Positions 48,174-54,038 of a stretch of DNA of 54,038 bases are shown here, piece by piece. Position 1 is the stretch's first letter; each line of letters starts with the position of its first letter. The position numbers were made by a program, and so were the translations under genes. The notes below the pieces were generated by a model. It was not told the DNA's origin. It saw nothing but the letters and a program-made list of their open reading frames with translations, and ran no database searches. Source of the stretch: Candidatus Uhrbacteria bacterium (lineage in GTDB: Bacteria > Patescibacteriota > Patescibacteriia > UBA9934 > GWF2-40-263); assembly GCA_903843045.1 (NCBI GenBank), contig CAIMOJ010000017.1, positions 1 through 54,038 of the forward strand, written 5' to 3'.

Positions 48174-49517
48174 ATGAGACGCAGTTCCGTTGCCGAGATC
48201 CTCTCATTCCCAGGCGAATGCCCCGCTTCCGTGTTCGAGCCATTCGTCCGCGTGGCGGCGGCGCTCGGTCCGTACGAGGAGTTTGCCCCTTCCACGACCA
48301 ACGCGATCGAGTGGGACGATCACTTCGCCCTGGTGAGCCTGATGCAGTCGGCGGGGGTGTTCGACACCGCGTTCCAGAGCGCGCTCTGGTCGACCGTCAT
48401 CCGGATGCGCAGGCATCTGGACGCGTCCGGAGGACACCTGAAGGCCAGGCGGCTCCGCGACTATGACCGGATGACCGATCGGTTCCACCGTCTCGTGACG
48501 CGGGCATACAACGCTCTGCGCGATTCGGGAAGGCCTCTCGCCGTTCTGTTCCTCCGAGAGGTTCTGCTCGCGGCGCACGTATTCTCGTTCTCGGAGCAAA
48601 TCAAGCGCGTCGGATTTTCCGATGCCAAGAAGATCTCGCTGGCGAACGAGAAGGAAGGGACGACCCCCTTGCTGCGGCGCTCCATCAACTGGTACTCCGT
48701 CGCGGGGGCGTCGTATCCGCTCAAGCCCCTTGAGCTGCTCGTTCGCACCGGGAGCGAGGCGTTCGGCCTGCTGCGCGAGAGCGTCTTCGAGCCAACCGCG
48801 CCAGCCGGCGTCCTGTCGAGTCGCGTGGTAATGACCGACAAGTCCAGAAATAAGTATTACGCGCGGTTCCATGCGTACGAGCGGATGAACCCGATGTCGC
48901 TCATCTCGTTCGACCTGGTGAACGCGCGTGGGCAGACGGTCATCGAGGGCGATATCTCGCGGGTGAACGGAGCGGTTCTCGGGGCGGGCATGCGCCTGCT
49001 TCCGATCGTCACCCCGTACCTTCTGTACGGGAAGGGGAGCACCTATGACGTCCTGCGCCTGAAGACGCTTCTTGCGCTGGAGCAATGCGTCCTCGAAGGC
49101 GCCCTTTGCGAGCGGTCGTTCATCGACGAGGGGGATGACGATTTCCTCGGGAGCGGTGAGGCGTATGATCCGGGGCGCGCGGAGGCTGACGACGCCGGCC
49201 TCGAGGCCTTTGCAATCGCGACGGGTCCCGACGATTCGGCGTCGGAGTCCGTGCCCATCGTGGATCTCACGGAATCGTCCCGGCATCCCGCGCTTCTGTT
49301 TCGCCGTCTGAGCTGGCAGCGCATCATGCGCGGTTTCGTCCGGTACGGCGTCGATGTCTCGTTCGGCGGATCGCACCCGAAGCTGTTTCACAACGGCGTC
49401 ACGACGCGGTTCCTCAACCCCCACGAGACCGACACGCACCGCAACCGCCATGAGCTCTTCCGCGCCCTCCGCGAGCTCAACATCGACCGTCACGACTTCT
49501 TCGCCGCCCTTCGCTAG
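48174..49517 (+). CDS. Orphan protein with C-terminal HicA-like domain
   Basis: A protein of 447 residues; TTTGGAGG precedes the ATG. Residues 1-375 are unassigned and mostly helical, with an acidic stretch at 325-365. Residues 378-447 resemble the HicA toxin fold: LSWQRIMRGFVRYGVDVSFG, GSHPKLFHNG with the histidine that is catalytic in HicA mRNases, FLNPHETDTHRNRHELFRAL and NIDRHDFFAAL at the end. HicA is normally about 60-80 residues alone and paired with HicB; no HicB is seen next door. A fused RNase or RNA-binding role is inference. Confidence 0.5.
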   Translation: MRRSSVAEILSFPGECPASVFEPFVRVAAALGPYEEFAPSTTNAIEWDDHFALVSLMQSAGVFDTAFQSALWSTVIRMRRHLDASGGHLKARRLRDYDRMTDRFHRLVTRAYNALRDSGRPLAVLFLREVLLAAHVFSFSEQIKRVGFSDAKKISLANEKEGTTPLLRRSINWYSVAGASYPLKPLELLVRTGSEAFGLLRESVFEPTAPAGVLSSRVVMTDKSRNKYYARFHAYERMNPMSLISFDLVNARGQTVIEGDISRVNGAVLGAGMRLLPIVTPYLLYGKGSTYDVLRLKTLLALEQCVLEGALCERSFIDEGDDDFLGSGEAYDPGRAEADDAGLEAFAIATGPDDSASESVPIVDLTESSRHPALLFRRLSWQRIMRGFVRYGVDVSFGGSHPKLFHNGVTTRFLNPHETDTHRNRHELFRALRELNIDRHDFFAALR

Positions 49518-49532
49518 GGGCGGTATTTTTTT
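49504..49532 (+). terminator. Terminator of the HicA-like gene
   Basis: CCGCCCT and AGGGGCGG enclose the stop codon, then TATTTTTTT. Confidence 0.8.
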
Positions 49533-49565
49533 AGGCGGTATCTATTGGGTTTCGCAACCGAAACG

Positions 49566-49582
49566 ACCGTCCGCATTGGACG
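49566..49582 (-). terminator. Weak minus-strand hairpin after the PBP gene
   Basis: CCGTCC-GCATT-GGACGG; only a short T-rich tail on the minus strand. Confidence 0.45.
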
Positions 49583-49596
49583 GCCGCTTTTGTTTC

Positions 49597-52575
49597 CTAC
49601 GGCTTCGTCGTCGCAAATGGGTCGAGCGTCGGAAGCGGCGCCGGCGGGACGACCGGGGCGGTCGCGTCCGTCGTCGGAATCGTCGCGTCCGGCGGGGGAA
49701 CCGTCGAGGGCTTTGTCACGTGGACGATGATCCCGGAGGTCTCCAGATGGTCGCCTCCGCCTTTCGGAACCGCGACTGCGCTGAGGGCCCAGTCTCCGGA
49801 CTGCGGCAACTGCCACGTAAAGGTCAGGAAGGGGCTTGAGGGGTCGTATTTGGTCTCCACGAGGCTCTTGTTGCCGTTGCCGATCTCCTGGGCATAGACG
49901 CTCACGTTCGAGAACTGCGTCGGGTCCTGGAGCGACGTCACGATCGTGTACGTCTCGGCGGTGCGCTCGATGGTCTGGCCGCTCTTCGGGTCGATCATCT
50001 CGAACCCGGTCGCGGCGGCTTCGGAGTTGACCTTGATCCCGACGGTGTCGGATCCGCTGTTGTCGGCGTCGTCGTACGCGACGGCCTTCAGCGTGTGGTA
50101 GCCGCGGCTGAGCGTGTTCGGGATCGTCGCGAATAGCTGCCACGGGTACGACGTGTCGGCTCCGAGGAAGTATCCGTCCACGTAGAACTCGACGCGTCTC
50201 ACGCCGCGCGGGGCGTCGGCCTCCGTGGCGATATCGATCGAACGCGCGTCGAACTCCGCGTCCCTGGCCGGCGAGGTGAGGCGGACGACCGGAAGGTTGG
50301 CCGGCACGTGAACGTCGTCAAACTCGGTCGGCGCGGAGGCCTGCACGATCTGGGTTCCCGTCTCAAGCTCGCGCTTCGCGATCCAGTCGGCGATCCCTTT
50401 TTCCCATGCGGCATAGAACGGGTCGGCGGTCGGGTCCGTCGGGGCCGGCCCGAGCGGATTCGCGCGGTCGACGTAGTGGAGGATCGAGTGATACTCGGCG
50501 TATGTCCGCTCTTCCTTTTTCGATGCCGGCGTGTACTCGGTCGCGAGCTTGCCCGAGAAGGTGTCGACCGTGACGGTCGTGGCCGGCATGATCCCGTCGA
50601 TCACGGACTTGCCGGTAATCGGGATGTTCGGGGCCGTGAAATAATCGATCGGCTTTCCGGCGAGGGCGCGCGACATGAACCCGTACCAGATCGGGGCCGC
50701 GACGATCGAGCCGTCCGAGCCCTTCCTCATCGGGACGTACTTGTTGTTTCCCACCCAGACTCCGGTCACGATCGACGGGGTGTATCCCATCGTCCATGCG
50801 TCGTAGAAGTCGTTCGTCGTTCCCGTCTTCGCCGCCACGGGGCGGTCGGAGAGGTGGAGTAGGTTGTTCGGGCCGAACACGGCCTCGCGCGCCGGCTCGT
50901 CGGAAAGGACGTTCGACGTCATTCTCGCGACGTTCGGGTCGAGCACGTTCTTGCCCGGGTCGGCCTTCCATTCGTCGAGCACGGTTCCGTCCGCCCCCTC
51001 CACCTTCAGGATCGAGACGGCCGGGTGTCGGACGCCCTCGTTCGCAAGCGTCGCGAACGCGTCCGCATGCTCGAGCAGCGTGACCTCGCCGGCGCCGATG
51101 CCGACCGAGAGTCCGAAGCGCGAGCGGTCGCCGAACGTCGTATATCCCATGCGCTCCGCGAAGTCGAGCACTCCCGAGACGCCCACGAGGTAGGTCATCT
51201 CAATGGCCGGGAGGTTGAGCGAGCTTTGGAGCGAATTGCGCACTCGGAGCGGTCCGCGCTCTCCAAGGTCGTAGTCGAACGGCTGGTACGGCTTGTCGTT
51301 CCCGTTCGGGAACGACGTGTTCACGTCCCACATGATCGTGTTCGGCGTGTATCCCTTCTCGAATCCAGACGTGTACACCATCGGCTTGAAGCTGGACCCC
51401 GGCTGGCGAGGACGCAGCGCGACGTTTACCTGGCCGTCGATCGCGTCGTCGAAGTAGTCCTTGCTTCCGACCATTGCCAGCACCTGCCCGGTCTTCGGAT
51501 CCATGGAGACGAGCGCGCCGTTCGTAAAGCCGTACTTCTCGCCCTTCGCCTCGACGCCCTTCGTCACCTCCTCCTCCGCGATGGTCTGGAGGTCGTAGTC
51601 GAGCGAGGTCGTCACCTTCAGCCCGCCGTTTTCCGCCGCGTATTGGCCATATTTGTCCTCCAGCTGCTGCTTCACGTAGAAGACGAAGTGCGGGGCGTGG
51701 ATGTTCGAGACCTTCGCGTTGAGCGAGTTGTCCTCGGCCTTGGCCACGATCGACTCGTCCTTCGTAATGAACCCCTGGTCGACCATTCCGTCCAGGATCC
51801 AGTCGCGCCGTGCCGACAGCATGTCGGGGTTGTTGATGTAGGTGGTCGGTGCCTTCGGGATTGCCGCGAGCGTCGCTATCTCGCCGAGCGTCAGGTCCTT
51901 GACCTGCTTGCCGTAGAAGTTCTGCGACGCGGCCTGGATGCCATAGTACGTGGAACCGTACGGGATTTCGTTGAAGTAGATCTGCAGGATCTCGTCCTTG
52001 GAATAGCGGCGTTCCAGCTCGATCGCCACGATCAGCTCCTTTACCTTGCGGCTGATGCTCTTCTCGTTCGAGAGAATCGCGTTCTTCACGAGCTGCTGCG
52101 TCAGCGTCGATCCGCCCCCGCGCGTCCCGCCGAACAGGACGGCGCGCGCCAGCCCCTTGAGATCGTATCCCGGGTGCGTGCAGAACCCGCGGTCCTCGGC
52201 CGTGATCGTCGCCTCGAGCATCTTGAGCGGGATGCCGTTCGGATCGGTCTCGAACGACGGGTCGTCCTTGCAGAACCCTTCCTGCGTCTTCACGAGCGTC
52301 CGGTTCTGGTCGCCGTACACCTCGTAGAGGAGGTGCGTCCCCGTGCGGTCGAAGATTTTGGTCGTCTGCGAGATCTTGCGCTCGGTGAGCTGTGCCGGGT
52401 CGGGAAGGTTGCGCGAATAGAACGCAAACGCGCCAAGAACGCCGAGCGATCCCATGATCCCGAGGAGAATGACGACGAGGAAGGCGTTCTTGAGAATGCC
52501 GCGTGACAGCAGCCGGTTCCAAAGACGTCCCGACCTGCCGTGCTTCTTCCAGCTCCGCATTTTATAATCACCCAT
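49597..52575 (-). CDS. Class A penicillin-binding protein (PBP1A-like)
   Basis: A protein of 992 residues from the ATG at 52575; a longer frame runs into the promoter region. A short cytoplasmic tail precedes one membrane helix (about 25-50, FLVVILLGIMGSLGVLGAFA). The glycosyltransferase-51 domain carries TITAEDRGFCTHPGYD and RGGGSTLTQQLVKN. The transpeptidase domain has SSFKPM (catalytic serine and lysine), the SLN motif in LQSSLNLP, and AAKTGTTNDF. The region after about 740 has Ig-like strands and a proline-rich end. It polymerises and cross-links peptidoglycan. Divergent from the 3D-domain gene. Confidence 0.93.
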   Translation of the reverse strand: MGDYKMRSWKKHGRSGRLWNRLLSRGILKNAFLVVILLGIMGSLGVLGAFAFYSRNLPDPAQLTERKISQTTKIFDRTGTHLLYEVYGDQNRTLVKTQEGFCKDDPSFETDPNGIPLKMLEATITAEDRGFCTHPGYDLKGLARAVLFGGTRGGGSTLTQQLVKNAILSNEKSISRKVKELIVAIELERRYSKDEILQIYFNEIPYGSTYYGIQAASQNFYGKQVKDLTLGEIATLAAIPKAPTTYINNPDMLSARRDWILDGMVDQGFITKDESIVAKAEDNSLNAKVSNIHAPHFVFYVKQQLEDKYGQYAAENGGLKVTTSLDYDLQTIAEEEVTKGVEAKGEKYGFTNGALVSMDPKTGQVLAMVGSKDYFDDAIDGQVNVALRPRQPGSSFKPMVYTSGFEKGYTPNTIMWDVNTSFPNGNDKPYQPFDYDLGERGPLRVRNSLQSSLNLPAIEMTYLVGVSGVLDFAERMGYTTFGDRSRFGLSVGIGAGEVTLLEHADAFATLANEGVRHPAVSILKVEGADGTVLDEWKADPGKNVLDPNVARMTSNVLSDEPAREAVFGPNNLLHLSDRPVAAKTGTTNDFYDAWTMGYTPSIVTGVWVGNNKYVPMRKGSDGSIVAAPIWYGFMSRALAGKPIDYFTAPNIPITGKSVIDGIMPATTVTVDTFSGKLATEYTPASKKEERTYAEYHSILHYVDRANPLGPAPTDPTADPFYAAWEKGIADWIAKRELETGTQIVQASAPTEFDDVHVPANLPVVRLTSPARDAEFDARSIDIATEADAPRGVRRVEFYVDGYFLGADTSYPWQLFATIPNTLSRGYHTLKAVAYDDADNSGSDTVGIKVNSEAAATGFEMIDPKSGQTIERTAETYTIVTSLQDPTQFSNVSVYAQEIGNGNKSLVETKYDPSSPFLTFTWQLPQSGDWALSAVAVPKGGGDHLETSGIIVHVTKPSTVPPPDATIPTTDATAPVVPPAPLPTLDPFATTKP

Positions 52576-52766
52576 AATACGTTCTATCCTAGCCGAAATA
52601 GGTTGTTTTGAACAGTTCGACAAAGGCTCACTGTCTACGACAGTACGTTGCGGGAACCGCCGCGATATGATATTCTTTCGCAGCTCCCAAACGGGGATCA
52701 TTTGTTTCAGCGGTACGTGGACATTCCCTGCGATCTGGTTCGAGAGGGCCGGAGGAATCGCGCGGT

Positions 52767-53306
52767 ATGCCCAATGTGTCGTCGATGGTGTGGAAAAAGC
52801 TCCTTCGCAAGCACGCGAACGATCTTGTAATTGGCGTTGTGTCCGGGCTGGTCATCGCCAACGTTTTTTTTCTGAACGCGGCCTCCGCCGACGTCGATAC
52901 GGGCCCGCACTATCCCGAGTCGTCCACGGTCGCGCTCCTGATTGCCGCGATGCAGAACGAGACGCGAACGTACGGCGACCTTCCGATCGCCGACAACGCC
53001 GCGCCGCGCCGGACGTTCACGATTCCCGTCTCGGCCTACACCTCGGAGTCGGCGCAGACCGACGCGACCCCGTGCATCGCCGCCCGCGGATTCGACCTCT
53101 GCGCGCACGGCGAGGAGGACGTCGTTGCGACGAACTTCCTTCCGATGGGAACGAAGATCCGAATCCCCGAGCTGTACGGCTCTCGCGTCTTCACGGTCGT
53201 CGACCGCATGAACGCACGATACGACAGGCATCTCGACATTTGGATGAAGACGTACGCGGATGCGAAGAGCTTCGGACGCAAGCGCGCGATGATCGAGGTG
53301 TTCTAA
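52767..53306 (+). CDS. Secreted or anchored 3D-domain protein
   Basis: A protein of 179 residues. A hydrophobic segment at 20-41 (LVIGVVSGLVIANVFFLNAA) acts as signal or anchor. Residues 84-179 match the 3D domain of a double-psi beta-barrel: FTIPVSAYTSESAQTD, VVATNFLPMGTKIRIPEL, FTVVDRMNARYDRHLDIWMK and KSFGRKRAMIEVF. The aspartates of the three-D signature are present. Family members include lytic transglycosylase-like cell wall enzymes, which fits the neighbouring PBP gene. Start could be six codons later. Confidence 0.75.
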   Translation: MPNVSSMVWKKLLRKHANDLVIGVVSGLVIANVFFLNAASADVDTGPHYPESSTVALLIAAMQNETRTYGDLPIADNAAPRRTFTIPVSAYTSESAQTDATPCIAARGFDLCAHGEEDVVATNFLPMGTKIRIPELYGSRVFTVVDRMNARYDRHLDIWMKTYADAKSFGRKRAMIEVF

Positions 53307-53344
53307 AGTCTGTCGGCTTAAATCGGACAAAAAAGACAAACAGA

Positions 53345-53370
53345 AAACGGCTCCGTTGGGCCGTTTTTTC
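53345..53370 (+). terminator. Terminator after the 3D-domain gene
   Basis: AAACGGC and GCCGTTT around an 8-base loop, continuing into a T-run. Confidence 0.8.
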
Positions 53371-53399
53371 GTTTTAGCCAAATTTTCGACGTAAAAATA

Positions 53400-53428
53400 T
53401 TGATAGGATCAACGATCGATCGGATACT
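53400..53428 (+). promoter_or_regulatory. Promoter of glmS
   Basis: TTGATA, 17-bp spacer, GATACT. No glmS ribozyme-like core was recognised in the 34-base leader, which is too short for one. Confidence 0.65.
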
Positions 53429-53462
53429 GGATGCAGATCGTTAACCCCATCTTGAAAATCCT

Positions 53463-54038
53463 ATGTGCGGAATTGTCGGATACGTCGGAAAGCGTCAGGC
53501 CCTGCCGGTGCTTATGGACGGGCTGCGGCGGATGGAATATCGCGGGTATGATTCCGCGGGGGTCGCGGTGATGGACGAGAATGATCTCCGCGTCGCGAAA
53601 TCCGTCGGAAAGGTCCGCGCGCTTTCGGATTCGCTCGCCGACAAGACCGTTGCCGGGACGCTTGGCATCGCGCACACGCGGTGGGCGACGCACGGGGTGC
53701 CGAGCGAGGCGAACGCGCATCCGCACGTGAGCTGCGACGGGCGGGTGGCGCTGGTGCACAACGGGATCATTGAGAACTATGCGGAGCTCCGCGCCGAGCT
53801 GACGGCCGCCGGACACGCGTTTGCATCGGAAACGGACACGGAAACGTTGGCGCACCTCGTGGAACATCTCATGAAATTTCCCGGAACGACGCTCGCTGAC
53901 GCGGTGCGCTCCGCCGTCCGCCGCGTGCGGGGAACGTTCGGCCTTGCGGTCGTTTCCGCGGATTATCCCAATGAAATCGTTGTCGCGCGGCTCGGAAGCC
54001 CGATCGTCATCGGCGTCGGTGACAACGAGTATCTCGTC
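53463..54038 (+). CDS. glmS: Glutamine-fructose-6-phosphate aminotransferase, N-terminal part
   Basis: The first 192 codons are in the window; the gene runs off the right edge. The N-terminal nucleophile is the cysteine of MCGIVGYVGKR. The glutaminase domain has RMEYRGYDSAGVAV, HTRWATHGVPSEANAHPH, VHNGIIENYAELR and SETDTETLAHLVEH. It makes glucosamine 6-phosphate for peptidoglycan, fitting the neighbouring wall genes. Confidence 0.95.
   Translation, partial: MCGIVGYVGKRQALPVLMDGLRRMEYRGYDSAGVAVMDENDLRVAKSVGKVRALSDSLADKTVAGTLGIAHTRWATHGVPSEANAHPHVSCDGRVALVHNGIIENYAELRAELTAAGHAFASETDTETLAHLVEHLMKFPGTTLADAVRSAVRRVRGTFGLAVVSADYPNEIVVARLGSPIVIGVGDNEYLV

Noticed and set aside
53429-53462. glmS ribozyme or riboswitch
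   Set aside because: The leader is about 30 bases, too short for the ribozyme.

Overview
The window looks like a bacterial chromosome segment around a replication origin. It is GC-rich by eye, and TGA is used as a normal stop codon. The right third carries the classic origin cluster (rpmH, rnpA and yidD on the minus strand; dnaA and dnaN on the plus strand), with DnaA boxes and an AT-rich tract between dnaA and dnaN. Around it lie housekeeping genes: trigger factor, endonuclease IV, an inositol-monophosphatase family protein, a DUF167 protein, a class A penicillin-binding protein, a 3D-domain protein and the start of glmS. The style of L34 (starting [10 protein letters not shown]), the many compact orphan genes and the small accessory proteins suggest a Patescibacteria/CPR-type genome. 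That assignment is inference and needs marker phylogeny. No tRNA, rRNA, CRISPR array or transposase gene was seen.

Layout. 0-7.6 kb: mostly single-gene transcription units, each with its own TTGACA promoter and terminator (M50 peptidase, PPDK-N-like protein, HTH-like protein, KH protein, GNAT, amidohydrolase, orphans). 7.6-9.4 kb: a GHKL-like gene between two long palindromes. 9.4-22.3 kb: an NAD(P) salvage operon headed by an NrtR-type regulator. 22.3-38 kb: orphan and accessory genes, a second palindrome-flanked GHKL-like paralogue, two stretches of a composite intergenic repeat, a triple-HTH protein and a frameshifted large gene. 38-54 kb: the housekeeping/origin region with a few small secreted, ORF6N, ASCH-like and HicA-like genes.

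The central system is the NAD operon. Nicotinamidase (pncA), nicotinate phosphoribosyltransferase (pncB), a fused NadD-NadK protein and glutamine-dependent NAD synthetase (nadE) give the whole route from nicotinamide to NADP. A PRPP synthase of the plant-like class supplies PRPP. An ADP-ribosylglycohydrolase, a NUDIX hydrolase and a nucleoside hydrolase could return the other half of used NAD (ADP-ribose, nucleosides) to the pool. A radical SAM protein and a DUF1152 protein sit inside the same operon with unknown roles. Candidate 21-bp NrtR operators lie at the nrtR promoter and upstream of pncA. Seven junctions between operon genes carry a hairpin at the stop codon followed by a TCTTTTCTCC-type tract, usually with a second hairpin before the next ribosome binding site.

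A second theme is promoter uniformity. About twenty promoters with near-identical TTGACN-17-TANNNT architecture were read directly. Three of them belong to divergent pairs in which the two -35 boxes adjoin or overlap.
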